Origin: Antedon mediterranea
Taxonomy: Eukaryota; Echinodermata; Crinoidea; Comatulida; Antedonidae
Direction: 5' to 3'
DNA: 64,000 nucleotides
Assembly (NCBI RefSeq): GCF_964355755.1
Contig: NC_092679.1
Span: forward strand, 9,550,001-9,614,000
Shown here in pieces: positions 36,401 to 49,900 of the stretch; position 1 is the stretch's first letter, and each line of letters begins with the position of its first letter. The notes below the pieces were generated by a model. It searched no databases. It was not told the DNA's origin and worked only from the letters and a program-made list of their open reading frames with translations. The translations under genes and the position numbers were made by a program.

Positions 36401-39400
36401 CAAGTTTTTCGAAATGCTCAAAATGGTCTAAAACGTTTCCAAATGCGATTTGAAGCTATTCTGTACACTTTGATGTTTTGTGTGAAAATTTTCTGTCGAA
36501 ATGCTCAAAATGGTCAAAAACGTTTTTAAATACGATATTAAGCTACTTTGTGCTCTTTGATGTTTTTGTGTGAAATGTTTTATCGAAATGCTCAAAATGG
36601 TCTAAAACGGTTTCTAATGTGATTTCAAGCACTTTGATGTTTTTTTGTAACCAAGTTTTTCGAAAATCACAAAATTGTCTAAAACGTCTCCAAATGCGAT
36701 TTGAAGCTATTCTGTACACTTTGATGTTTTTATGTTAACAAGTTTTTCGAAAATCACAAAATGGTCTAAAACGTCTCCAAATGCGATTTGAAGCTATTCT
36801 GTACACTTTGATGTTTTTATGTTAACAAGTTTTTCGAAAATCACAAAATGGTCTAAAACGTCTCTAAATGCGATTTGAAGCTTTTCTGTACACTTTGATG
36901 TTTTTATGTTAACAACTTTTTTCGAAAATCACAAAATGGTCTAAAATGTCTCCAAATGCGATTGAAGCTATTCTAAGCACTTTGATGTTTTTATAATAAC
37001 AAGTTTTTTCGAAAATCACAAAATTGTCTAAAACGTCTCCAAATGCGATTTGAAGCTATTCTGTACTCTTTGATGTTTTTATGTTAACACGTTTTTTCGA
37101 AAATCACAAAATGGTCTAAAACGTCTCCAAATGCGATTTTAAGCTATTCTAAGCACTTTGGTGTTTTTATGTTAACAAGTTTTTTTGAAAATCACAAAAT
37201 GGTCTAAAACGTCTCTAAATGCGATTTGAAGCTTTTCTGTACACTTTGATGTTTTTATGTTAACAAGTTTTTTCGAAAATAGCAAAATGGTCTAAAATGT
37301 CTCCAAATGCGATTTGAAGCTATTCTAAGCACTTTGGTGTTTTTATGAAAACAATTTTTTTCGAAAATCACAAAATGGTCTAAAACGTCTCCAATAGCGA
37401 TTTGAAGCTTTTCTGTACACTTTGGTGTTTTTATGTTAACAAGTTTTTTCGAAAATCACAAAATCGTCTAAAACGTCTCCAAATTCGATTTGAAGCTATT
37501 TTAAGAACTTTGGTGTTTTTATCTTAACAAGTTTTTTCGAAAATCACAAAATGGTCTAAAACGTCTCCAAATGCGATTTGAAGCTATTCTAAGCACTTTG
37601 GTGTTTTTATGTTAACAAGTTTTTTCAAAAATCACAAAACGGTCTAAAACGTCTCCAAATGCGATTTGAAGCTATTCTGTACACTTTGATGTTTTTATGT
37701 TAACAAGTTTTTTCAAAAATCACAAAATGGTCTAAAACGTTTCCAAATGCGATTTGAAGCTATTCTGTACACTTTGATGTTTTGTGTGAAAATTTTCTGT
37801 CGAAATGCTCAAAATGGTCATAAACGTTTTTAAATACGATATTAAGCTACTTTGTGCTCTTTGATGTTTTTGTGTGAAAAGTTTTATCGAAATGCTCAAA
37901 ATGGTCTAAAACGGTTTCTAATGTGATTTCAAGCACTTTGATGTTTTTGTGTAACCAAGTTTTTCGAAAATCACAAAATTGTCTAAAACGTCTCCAAATG
38001 CGATTTGAAGCTATTCTGTACACTTTGATGTTTTTATGTTAACAAGTTTTTTCGAAAATCACAAAAGAGTCTAAAATATCTCGAAATGCGATTTGAAGCT
38101 ATTCTAAGCACTTTGGTGTTTTTATGTTAACAAGTTTTTTCGAAATCACAAAATGGTCTAAAATGTCTCCAAATGCGATTTGAAGCTAATCTTAGCACAT
38201 TGGTGTTTTTATGTTAACAAGTTTTTTCGAAAATCACAAAATGGTCTAAAACGACTCCAAATGCGATTTGAAGCTATTCTGTATACTTTGGTGTTTTTAT
38301 GTTAACAAGTTTTTTCGAAAATCACAAAATGGTCTAGAACGTCTCCAAATGCGATTTGAAGCTATTCTAAGCACTTTGGTGTTTTTATGTTAACAAGTTT
38401 TTTCGAAAATCACAAAATGGTCTAAAACGTCTCCAATAGCGATTTGAAGCTTTTCTGTACACTTTGGTGTTTTTATGTTAACAAGTTTTTTCGAAAATCA
38501 CAAAATGGTCTAAAACGTCTCCAAATGCGATTTGAAGCTATTCTGTACACTTTGATGTTTTTATGTTAACAAGTTTTTTCGAAAATCATAAAATGGTCTA
38601 AAACGTTTCCAAATGCGATTTGAAGCTATTCTGTACACCTTGATGTTTTGTGTGAAAATTTTCTGTCGAAATGCTCAAAATGGTCAAAAACGTTTTTAAA
38701 TACGATATTAAGCTACTTTGTGCTCTTTGATGTTTTTGTGTGAAATGTTTTATCGAAATGCTCAAAATGGTCTAAAACGGTTTCTAATGTGATTTCAAGC
38801 ACTTTGATGTTTTTGTGTAACCAAGTTTTTCGAAAATCACAAAATTGTCTAAAACGTCTCCAAATGCGATTTTAAGCTATTCTAAGCACTTTGGTGTTTT
38901 TATGTTAACAAGTTTTTTTGAAAATCACAAAATGGTCTAAAACGTCTCTAAATGCGATTTGAAGCTTTTCTGTACACTTTAATGTTTTTATGTTTAACAA
39001 CTTTTTTCGAAAATCACAAAATGGTCTAAAATGTCTCCAAATGCGATTTGAAGCTATTCTAAGCACTTTGGTGTTTTTATGGAAACAATTTTTTTCGAAA
39101 ATCACAAAATGGTCTAAAACGTCTCCAATAGCGATTTGAAGCTTTTCTGTACACTTTGGTGTTTTTATGTTAACAAGTTTTTTCGAAAATCACAAAATGG
39201 TCTAAAACGTCTCCAAATGCGATTTGAATCTAATCTGTACACTTTGATGTTTTTATGTTAACAAGTTTTTTCGAAAATCACAAAATGGTCTAAAACGTTT
39301 CCAAATGCGATTTGAAGCTATTCTGTACACTTTGATGTTTTGTGTGAAAATTTTCTGTCGAAATGCTCAAAATGGTCAAAAACGTTTTTAAATACGATAT

Positions 39401-40372
39401 TAAGCTACTTTGTGCTCTTTGATGTTTTTGTGTGAAATGTTTTATCGAAATGCTCAAAATGGTCTAAAACGGTTTCTAATGTGATTTCAAGCACTTTGAT
39501 GTTTTTGTGTAACCAAGTTTTTCGAAAATCACAAAATTGTCTAAAACGTCTCCAAATGTGATTTGAAGCTATTCTGTACTCCTTGATGTTTTTATGTTAA
39601 CAAGTTTTTCGAAAATCACAAAATGGTCTAAAACGTCTCCAAATGCGATTTTAAGCTATTCTAACCACTTTGGTGTTTTTATGTTAACAAGTTTTTTTGA
39701 AAATCACAAAATGGTCTAAAACGTCTCTAAATGAGATTTGAAGCTTTTCTGTACACTTTGATGTTTTTATGTTACCAAGTTTTTTCGAAAATCACAAAAT
39801 GGTCTAAAACGTCTCCAATAGCGATTTTAAGCTATTCTGTACACTTTGATGTTTTTATGTTAACAAGTTTTTCGAAAATCACAAAATGGTCTAAAACGTC
39901 TCCAAATGCGATTTTAAGCTATTCTAAGCACTTTGGTGTTTTTATGTTAACAAGTTTTTTTGAAAATCACAAAATGGTCTAAAACGTCTCTAAATGCGAT
40001 TTGAAGCTTTTCTGTACACTTTGATGTTTTTATGTTAACAACTTTTTTCGAAAATCACAAAATGGTCTAAAATGTCTCCAAATGCGATTTGAAGCTATTC
40101 TAAGCACTTTGGTGTTTTTATGGAAACAATTTTTTTCGAAAATCACAAAATGGTCTAAAACGTCTCCAATAGCGATTTGAAGCTTTTCTGTACACTTTGG
40201 TGTTTTTATGTTAACAAGTTTTTTCGAAAATCACAAAATGGTCTAAAACGTCTCCAAATGCGATTTGAAGCTAATCTGTACACTTTGATGTTTTTATGTT
40301 AACAAGTTTTTTCGAAAATCACAAAATGGTCTAAAACGTTTCCAAATGCGATTTGAAGCTTTTCTTTACACT

Positions 40373-41400
40373 TTGGTGTTTTTATGTTAACAAGTTTTTT
40401 CGAAAATCACAAAATGGTCTAAAACGTCTCCAAATGCGATTTGAAGCTATTCTGTACACTTTGATGTTTTTATGTTAACAAGTTTTTTCGAAGATCACAA
40501 AATGGTCTAAAACGTCTACAAATGCAATTTGAAGCTATTCTAAGCACTTTTGTGTTTTTATGTTAACAAGTTTTTTCGAAAATCACAAAATGGTCTAAAA
40601 CGTCTGCAAATGCGATTTTAAACTTTTCTTAGCACATTGGTGTTTTTATTTAAACAAATTTTTTCGAAACTCACAAAATGGTCTAAAACGTCTCCAAATG
40701 CGATTTGAAGCTATTTTAAGCACTTTGGTGTTTTTGTGTTAACAAGTTTTTCGAAATGCTCAAAATGGTCTAAAACGTTTTTAAACACGATATTAAGCTA
40801 TTTTGTGCTCTTTGATGTTTTTTTGTGAAAAGTTTTAGCAAAATGCTCAAAATGGTCTAAAACGATTTCTAATGTGATTTTAAGCACTTTGATGTTAACT
40901 AGTTTTTTCGAAAATCACAAAATGGTCTAAAACGTCTCCAAATGCGATTTGAAGCTATTTTAAGCACTTAGGTGCTTTTGTGTAACCAAGTTTTTTTGAA
41001 AATCACAAAAGGGTCTAAAATGTCTCCAAATGTGATTTGAAGCTATTTTAAGCACTTTGGTGTTTTTGTGTTAACAAGTTTTTCGGAAATCACAAAATTG
41101 TCTAAAACGTCTCCAAATGCGATTTGAAGCTATTCTGTACACTTTGATGTTTTTATGTTAACAAGTTTTTTAGAAAATCACAAAATGGTCTAAAACATCT
41201 CCAAATGCGATTTAAAGCTATTTTAAGCACTTTGGTGTTTTTATGTTAACAAGTTTTTTCGAAAATCACAAAATGGTCTAAAACGTCTCCAAATGCGATT
41301 TGAAGCTATTTTAAGCACTTTGGTGTTTTTGTGTTAACAAGTTTTTCGAAATGCTCAAAATGGTCTAAAACGTTTCCAAATGCGATTTGAAGCTATTCTG
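40373..41400. repeat. Internal repeat within the 15.5-kb unit (left member)
   Basis: The ordered set CTTTACACTTTGGTG, CGAAGATCAC, ACAAATGCAATTTG, TTTAAACAAATTTTTTCG, W cassette, CACTTAGGTGCTT, TTTTCGGAAATC and TTTTAGAAAATC recurs from about 44,830 to 45,860 at an offset of 4,466. The right member lacks the 8-bp W3 deletion but has GTTATTAAG near 45,029 and AATACGATTTG near 45,590. Confidence 0.82.
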
Positions 41401-42860
41401 TACACTTTGATGTTTTTATGTTAACAAGTTTTTCGAAAATCACAAAATGGTCTAAAACGTCTCCAAATGCGATTTTAAGCTATTCTAAGCACTTTGGTGT
41501 TTTTATGTTAACAAGTTTTTTTGAAAATCACAAAATGGTCTAAAACGTCTCTAAATGCGATTTGAAGCTTTTCTGTACACTTTGATGGTTTTATGTTAAC
41601 AACTTTTTTCGAAAATCACAAAATGGTCTAAAATGTCTCCAAATGCGATTTGAAGCTATTCTAAGCACTTTGGTGTTTTTATGGAAACAATTTTTTTCGA
41701 AAATCACAAAATGGTCTAAAACGTCTCCAATAGCGATTTGAAGCTTTTCTGTACACTTTGGTGTTTTTATGTTAACAAGTTTTTTCGAAAATCACAAAAT
41801 GGTCTAAAACGTCTCCAAATGCGATTTGAAGCTATTCTGTACTCTTTGATGTTTTTATGTTAACAAGTTTTTCGAAAATCACAAAATGGTCTAAAACGTC
41901 TCCAAATGCGATTTTAAGCTATTCTAAGCACTTTGGTGTTTTTATGTTAACAAGTTTTTTTGAAAATCACAAAATGGTCTAAAACGTCTCTAAATGAGAT
42001 TTGAAGCTTTTCTGTACACTTTGATGTTTTTATGTTAACAAGTTTTTTCGAAAATCACAAAATGGTCTAAAATGTCTCCAAATGCGATTTGAAGCTATTC
42101 TAAGCACTTTGGTGTTTTTATGGAAACAATTTTTTTCGAAAATCACAAAATGGTCTAAAACGTCTCCAAATGCGATTTGAAGCTAATCTGTACACTTTGA
42201 TGTTTTTATGTTAACAAGTTTTTTCGAAAATCACAAAATGGTCTAAAACGTTTCAAAATGCTATTTGAAGCTTTTCTTTACACTTTGGTGTTTTTATGTT
42301 AACAAGTTTTTTCGAAAATCACAAAATGGTCTAAAACGTCTCCAAATGCGATTTGAAGCTATTCTAAGCACTTTGATGTTTTTATGTTAACAAGTTTTTT
42401 CGAAAATCACAAAATGGTCTAAAACGTCTCCAATAGCGATTTTAAGCTATTCTGTACACTTTGATGTTTTTATGTTAACAAGTTTTTCGAAAATCACAAA
42501 ATGGTCTAAAACGTCTCCAAATGCGATTTTAAGCTATTCTAAGCACTTTGGTGTTTTTATGTTAACAAGTTTTTTTGAAAATCACAAAATGGTCTAAAAC
42601 GTCTCTAAATGCGATTTGAAGCTTTTCTGTACACTTTGATGTTTTTATGTTAACAACTTTTTTCGAAAATCACAAAATGGTCTAAAATGTCTCCAAATGC
42701 GATTTGAAGCTATTCTAAGCACTTTGGTGTTTTTATGGAAACAATTTTTTTCGAAAATCACAAAATGGTCTAAAACGTCTACAAATGCAATTTGAAGCTA
42801 TTCTAAGCACTTTTGTGTTTTTATGTTAACAAGTTTTTTTGAAAATCACAAAATGGTCTA

Positions 42861-43146
42861 AAGCGTCTGCAAATGCGATTTTAAACTATTCTTAGCACAT
42901 TGGTGTTTTTATTTAAACACATTTTTTCGAAACTCACAAAATGGTCTAAAACGTCTCCAAATGCGATTTGAAGCTATTTTAAGCACTTTGGTGTTTTTGT
43001 GTTAACAAGTTTTTCGAAATGCTCAAAATGGTATAAAACGTTTTTAAACACGATATTAAGCTATTTTGTGCTCTTTGATGTTTTTTTGTGAAAAGTTTTA
43101 GCAAAATGCTCAAAATGGTCTAAAACGATTTCTAATGTGATTTCTA
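42861..43146. repeat. 286-bp local duplication with out-of-phase junction
   Basis: The segment starting AAGCGTCTGCAAATGCG at 42,861 is repeated from 43,147. At the joint, the W2 monomer ending GATTTCTAATGTGATTT is followed by CTAAAGCGTCTGC, so the junction joins different phases of the monomer and skips about 62 bp of it. The identical arrangement is present at 58,414-58,699 in copy 2, so it predates the 15.5-kb duplication. Confidence 0.88.
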
Positions 43147-43255
43147 AAGCGTCTGCAAATGCGATTTTAAACTATTCTTAGCACATTGGTGTTTTTATTT
43201 AAACACATTTTTTCGAAACTCACAAAATGGTCTAAAACGTCTCCAAATGCGATTT

Positions 43256-43429
43256 GAAGCTATTTTAAGCACTTTGGTGTTTTTGTGTTAACAAGTTTTT
43301 CGAAATGCTCAAAATGGTATAAAACGTTTTTAAACACGATATTAAGCTACTTTGTGCTCTTTGATGTTTTTGTGTGAAATGTTTTATCGAAATGCTCAAA
43401 ATGGTCTAAAATGTCTCCAAATGTGATTT
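43256..43429 (+). repeat. W1-V2 hybrid cassette
   Basis: A W1 monomer (ending AAACACGATATT at 43,343) is followed by a V2 monomer (AAGCTACTTTGTGCTC and GTGTGAAATGTTTTATCG) instead of W2. V2 is then cut after GGTCTAAAA and joined to TGTCTCCAAATGTGATTTG. The same hybrid is at 58,809 in copy 2. It is direct evidence of exchange between the two cassette families. Confidence 0.87.
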
Positions 43430-44829
43430 GAAGCTATTTTAAGCACTTTGGTGTTTTTGTGTTAACAAGTTTTTCGGAAATCACAAAATTGTCTAAAACG
43501 TCTCCAAATGCGATTTGAAGCTATTCTGTACACTTTGATGCTTTTATGTTAACAAGTTTTTTAGAAAATCACAAAATGGTCTAAAACATCTCCAAATGCG
43601 ATTTAAAGCTATTTTAAGCACTTTGGTGTTTTTATGTTAACAAGTTTTTTCGAAAATCACAAAATGGTCTAAAACGTCTCCAAATGCGATTTGAAGCGAT
43701 TTTAAGCACTTTGGTGTTTTTGTGTTAACAAGTTTTTCGAAATGCTCAAAATGGTCTAAAACGTTTCCAAATGCGATTTGAAGCTATTCTGTACACTTTG
43801 ATGTTTTTATGTTAACAATTTTTTTCGAAAATCACAAAATGGTCTAAAACGTCTCCAAATGTGATTTGAAGCTATTCTGTACACTTTGATGTTTTTATGT
43901 TAGCAAGTTTTTTCGAAAATCACAAAATGGTCTAAAACGTCTACAAATGCGATTTGAAGCTAATCTGTACACTTTGATGTTTTTATGTTAACAAGTTTTT
44001 TCGAAAATCACAAAATGGTCTAAAACGTTTCCAAATGCGATTTGAAGCTATTCTGTACACTTTGATGTTTTGTGTTAAAATTTTCTGTCGAAATGCTCAA
44101 AATGGTCAAAAACGTTTTTAAATACGATATTAAGCTACTTTGTGCTCTTTGATGTTTTTGTGTGAAATGTTTTATCGAAATGCTCAAAATGGTCTAAAAC
44201 GGTTTCTAATGTGATTTCAAGCACTTTGATGTTTTTGTGTAACCAAGTTTTTCGAAAATCACAAAATTGTCTAAAACGTCTCCAAATGCGATTTGAAGCT
44301 ATTCTGTACACTTTGATGTTTTTATGTTAACAAGTTTTTCGAAAATCACAAAATGGTCTAAAACGTCTCCAAATGCGATTTGAAGCTATTCTGTACACTT
44401 TGATGTTTTTATGTTAACAAGTTTTTCGAAAATCACAAAATGGTCTAAAACGTCTCTAAATGCGATTTGAAGCTTTTCTGTACACTTTGATGTTTTTATG
44501 TTAACAACTTTTTTCGAAAATCACAAAATGGTCTAAAATGTCTCCAAATGCGATTTGAAGCTATTCTAAGCACTTTGATGTTTTTATGTTAACAAGTTTT
44601 TTCGAAAATCACAAAATGGTCTAAAACGTCTCCAATAGCGATTTTAAGCTATTCTGTACACTTTGATGTTTTTATGTTAACAACTTTTTTCGAAAATCAC
44701 AAAATGGTCTAAAATGTCTCCAAATGCGATTTGAAGCTATTCTAAGCACTTTGGTGTTTTTATGGAAACAATTTTTTTCGAAAATCACAAAATGGTCTAA
44801 AACGTCTCCAATAGCGATTTGAAGCTTTT

Positions 44830-45862
44830 CTTTACACTTTGGTGTTTTTATGTTAACAAGTTTTTTCGAAAATCACAAAATGGTCTAAAACGTCTCCAAA
44901 TGCGATTTGAAGCTATTCTGTACACTTTGATGTTTTTATGTTAACAAGTTTTTTCGAAGATCACAAAATGGTCTAAAACGTCTACAAATGCAATTTGAAG
45001 CTATTCTAAGCACTTTTGTGTTTTTATGTTATTAAGTTTTTTCGAAAATCACAAAATGGTCTAAAACGTCTGCAAATGCGATTTTAAACTATTCTTAGCA
45101 CATTGGTGTTTTTATTTAAACAAATTTTTTCGAAACTCACAAAATGGTCTAAAACGTCTCCAAATGCGATTTGAAGCTATTTTAAGCACTTTGGTGTTTT
45201 TGTGTTAACAAGTTTTTCGAAATGCTCAAAATGGTCTAAAACGTTTTTAAACACGATATTAAGCTATTTTGTGCTCTTTGGTGTTTTTTTGTGAAAAGTT
45301 TTAGCAAAATGCTCAAAATGGTCTAAAACGATTTCTAATGTGATTTTAAGCACTTTGATGTTTTTATGTTAACTAGTTTTTTCGAAAATCACAAAATGGT
45401 CTAAAACGTCTCCAAATGCGATTTGAAGCTATTTTAAGCACTTAGGTGCTTTTGTGTAACCAAGTTTTTTTGAAAATCACAAAAGGGTCTAAAATGTCTC
45501 CAAATGTGATTTGAAGCTATTTTAAGCACTTTGGTGTTTTTGTGTTAACAAGTTTTTCGGAAATCACAAAATTGTCTAAAACGTCTCCAAATACGATTTG
45601 AAGCTATTCTGTACACTTTGATGTTTTTATGTTAACAAGTTTTTTAGAAAATCACAAAATGGTCTAAAACATCTCCAAATGCGATTTAAAGCTATTTTAA
45701 GCACTTTGGTGTTTTTATGTTAACAAGTTTTTTTGAAAATCACAAAATGGTCTAAAACGTCTCCAAATGCGATTTGAAGCTATTTTAAGCACTTTGGTGT
45801 TTTTGTGTTAACAAGTTTTTCGAAATGCTCAAAATGGTCTAAAACGTTTCCAAATGCGATTT
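44830..45862. repeat. Internal repeat within the 15.5-kb unit (right member)
   Basis: This is the partner of 40,373-41,400 (CGAAGATCAC at 44,955 against 40,489). It runs directly into the V cassette at 45,863, whereas the left member continues with an ordinary GATGTTTTTATG monomer. The presence of a V cassette after otherwise matching sequence shows a recombination point at or next to V1. Confidence 0.8.
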
Positions 45863-46914
45863 GAAGCTATTCTGTACACTTTGATGTTTTGTGTGAAAAT
45901 TTTCTGTCGAAATGCTCAAAATGGTCAAAAACGTTTTTAAATACGATATTAAGCTACTTTGTGCTCTTTGATGTTTTTGTGTGAAATGTTTTATCGAAAT
46001 GCTCAAAATGGTCTAAAACGGTTTCTAATGTGATTTCAAGCACTTTGATGTTTTTGTGTAACCAAGTTTTTCGAAAATCACAAAATTGTCTAAAACGTCT
46101 CCAAATGCGATTTGAAGCTATTCTGTACACTTTGATGTTTTTATGTTAACAAGTTTTTCGAAAATCACAAAATGGTCTAAAACGTCTCTAAATGCGATTT
46201 GAAGCTTTTCTGTACACTTTAATGTTTTTATGTTAACAACTTTTTTCGAAAATCACAAAATGGTCTAAAATGTCTCCAAATGCGATTTGAAGCTATTCTA
46301 AGCACTTTGATGTTTTTATGTTAACAAGTTTTTTCGAAAATCACAAAATGGTCTAAAACGTCTCCAATAGCGATTTTAAGCTATTCTGTACACTTTGATG
46401 TTTTTATGTTAACAAGTTTTTCGAAAATCACAAAATGGTCTAAAACGTCTCCAAATGCGATTTTAAGCTATTCTAAGCACTTTGGTGTTTTTATGTTAAC
46501 AAGTTTTTTTGAAAATCACAAAATGGTCTAAAACGTCTCTAAATGTGATTTGAAGCTTTTCTGTACACTTTGATGTTTTTATGTTAACAACTTTTTTCGA
46601 AAATCACAAAATGGTCTAAAATGTCTCCAAATGCGATTTGAAGCTATTCTGTACACTTTGATGTTTTTATGTTAACAAGTTTTTCGAAAATCACAAAATG
46701 GTCTAAAACGTCTCTAAATGCGATTTGAAGCTTTTCTGTACACTTTAATGTTTTTATGTTAACAACTTTTTTCGAAAATCACAAAATGGTCTAAAATGTC
46801 TCCAAATGCGATTTGAAGCTATTCTAAGCACTTTGATGTTTTTATGTTAACAAGTTTTTTCGAAAATCACAAAATGGTCTAAAACGTTTCAAAATGCGAT
46901 TTGAAGCTTTTCTT

Positions 46915-49900
46915 TACACTTTAGTGTTTTTATGTTAACAAGTTTTTTCGAAAATCACAAAATGGTCTAAAACGTCTCCAAATGCGATTTGAAGCTAATC
47001 TGTACACTTTGATGTTTTTATGTTAACAAGTTTTTTCGAAAATCACAAAATGGTCTAAAACGTTTCCAAATGCGATTTGAAGCTATTCTGTACACTTTGA
47101 TGTTTTGTGTGAAAATTTTCTGTCGAAATGCTCAAAATGGTCAAAAACGTTTTTAAATACGATATTAAGCTACTTTGTGCTCTTTGATGTTTTTGTGTGA
47201 AATGTTTTATCGAAATGCTCAAAATGGTCTAAAACGGTTTCTAATGTGATTTCAAGCACTTTGATGTTTTTGTGTAACCAAGTTTTTCGAAAATCACAAA
47301 ATTGTCTAAAACGTCTCCAAATGCGATTTGAAGCTATTCTGTACACTTTGATGTTTTTATGTTAACAAGTTTTTCGAAAATCACAAAATGGTCTAAAACG
47401 TCTCCAAATGCGATTTGAAGCTATTCTAAGCACTTTGGTGTTTTTATGTTAACAAGTTTTTTCGAAAATCACAAAATGGTCTAAAACGTCTCCAAATGCG
47501 ATTTGAAGCTATTTTAAGCACTTTGGTGCTTTTGTGTAACCAAGTTTTTTCGAAAATCACGAAATGGTCTAAAACGTCTCCAAATGCGATTTGAAGCTAT
47601 TCTAAGCACTTTGGTGTTTTTACGTTAACAAGTTTTTTCGAAATTCACAAAATGGTCTAAAACGTCTCCAAATGCGATTTGAAGCTATTCTGTACACTTT
47701 GATGTTTTTATGTTAAGTTTTTTCGAAAATCACAAAATGGTCTAAAACGTTTCCAAATGCGATTTGAAGCTATTCTGTACACTTTGATGTTTTGTGTGAA
47801 AATTTTCTGTCGAAATGCTCAAAATGGTCAAAAACGTTTTTAAATACGATATTAAGCTACTTTGTGCTCTTTGATGTTTTTTTGTGAAATGTTTTATCGA
47901 AATGCTCAAAATGGTCTAAAACGGTTTCTAATGTGATTTCAAGCACTTTGATGTTTTTGTGTAACCAAGTTTTTCGAAAATCACAAAATTGTCTAAAACG
48001 TCTCCAAATGCGATTTGAAGCTATTCTGTACACTTTGGTGTTTTTATGTTAACAAGTTTTTTCGAAAATCACAAAATGGTCTAAAACGTCTCCAAATGCG
48101 ATTTAAAGCTATTTTAAGCACTTTTGTGTTTTTGTGTAACCAAGTTTTTTCGAAAATCACAAAAGGGTCTAAAATGTATGTAAATGCGATTTGAAGCTAT
48201 TTAAAGCACTTTGGTGTTTTTAGGTTAACAAGTTTTTTCGAAAATCACAAAATGGTCTAAAACGTCTACAAATGCGATTTGAAGCTATTCTAAGCACTTT
48301 TGTGTTTTTATGTTAACAAGTTTTTTCGAAAATCACAAAATGGTCTAAAATGTCTCGAAATGCGATTTGAAGCTATTCTAAGCACTTTGGTGTTTTTATG
48401 GAAACAATTTTTTTCGAAAATCACAAAATGGTCTAAAACGTCTCCAATAGCGATTTGAAGCTTTTCTGTACACTTTGGTGTTTTTATGTTAACAAGTTTT
48501 TTCGAAAATCACAAAATGGTCTAAAACGTCTCCAAATGCGATTTGAAGCTATTCTGTACACTTTGATGTTTTTATGTTAACAAGTTTTTTCGAAAATCAC
48601 AAAATGGTCTAAAACGTCTACAAATGCGATTTGAAGCTATTCTAAGCACTTTTGTGTTTTTATGTTAACAAGTTTTTTCGAAAATAACAAAATGGTCTAA
48701 AATGTCTGCAAATGCGATTTGAAGCTATTCTTAGCACATTGGTGTTTTTATTTAAACAAATTTTTTCGAAACTCACAAAATGGTCTAAAACGTCTCCAAA
48801 TGCGATTTGAAGCTATTTTAAGCACTTTGGTGTTTTTGTGTTAACAAGTTTTTTGAAAAGCTCAAAATGGTCTAAAACGTTTTTAAACACGATATTAAGC
48901 TATTTTGTGCTCTTTGATGTTTTTTTGTGAAAAGTTTTAGCGAAATGCTCAAAATGGTCTAAAACGATTTCTAATGTGATTTTAAGCACTTTGATGTTTT
49001 TATGTTAACTAGTTTTTTCGAAAATCACAAAATGGTCTAAAACGTCTCCAAATGTGATTTGAAGCTATTCTAAGCACTTTGGTGTTTTTATGTTAACAGT
49101 TTTTTCGAAAATCACAAAATGGTCTAAAACGTTTCCAAATGCGATTTGAAGCTATTCTGTACACTTTGATGTTTTTATGTTAACAAGTTTTTTCGAAAAT
49201 CACAAAATGGTCTAAAACGTCTACAAATGCAATTTGAAGCTATTCTAAGCACTTTTGTGTTTTTATGTTAACAAGTTTTTTCGAAAATCACAAAATGGTC
49301 TAAAACGTCTGCAAATGCGATTTGAAACTATTCTTAGCACATTGGTGTTTTTATTTAAACAAATTTTTTCGAAACTCACAAAATGGTCTAAAACGTCTCC
49401 AAATGCGATTTGAAGCTATTTTAAGCACTTTGGTGTTTTTGTGTTAACAAGTTTTTCGAAATGCTCAAAATGGTCTAAAACGTTTTTAAACACGATATTA
49501 AGCTATTTGTGCTCTTTGATGTTTTTTTGTGAAAAGTTTTAGCAAAATGCTCAAAATGGTCTAAAACGATTTCTAATGTGATTTTAAGCACTTTGATGTT
49601 TTTATGTTAACTAGTTTTTTCGAAAATCACAAAATGGTCTAAAACGTCTCCAAATGCGATTTGAAGCTATTTTAAGCACTTAGGTGCTTTTGTGTAACCA
49701 AGTTTTTTTGAAAATCACAAAAGGGTCTAAAATGTCTCCAAATGTGATTTGAAGCTATTTTAAGCACTTTGGTGTTTTTGTGTTAACAAGTTTTTCGAAA
49801 ATCACAAAATTGTCTAAAACGTCTCCAAATGCGATTTGAAGCTATTCTGTACACTTTGATGTTTTTATGTTAACAAGTTTTTTAGAAAATCACAAAATGG

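Larger units (their letters stand above)
31362..46914. repeat. 15,553-bp tandem duplication, copy 1
   Basis: Identity with copy 2 starts at 31,362/46,915 (ACACTTTAGTG with the rare A) and holds at a constant offset of 15,553 through markers such as ATGTTAAGTTTT (32,156), CTATTTGTGC (33,950), GATATAAAGC (35,845), TCACAAAACGGTC (37,632), CGAAGATCAC (40,489) and CTAAAGCGTCTGC (43,144). I noticed only a few substitutions. It contains 12 V cassettes and 7 W-type blocks. The left flank ends in TTTTCTGTACAC and copy 1 itself ends in TTTTCTTTACAC, which places the junction. Confidence 0.93.

Noticed and set aside
39731-39982. Plus-strand open reading frame of 83 codons, repeated at 55,284-55,535
   Set aside because: The two copies are the two members of the 15,553-bp duplication. 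The frame is open because of a GTTACCAAG variant and T-run lengths, and the peptide is a three-fold repeat of monomer translation.
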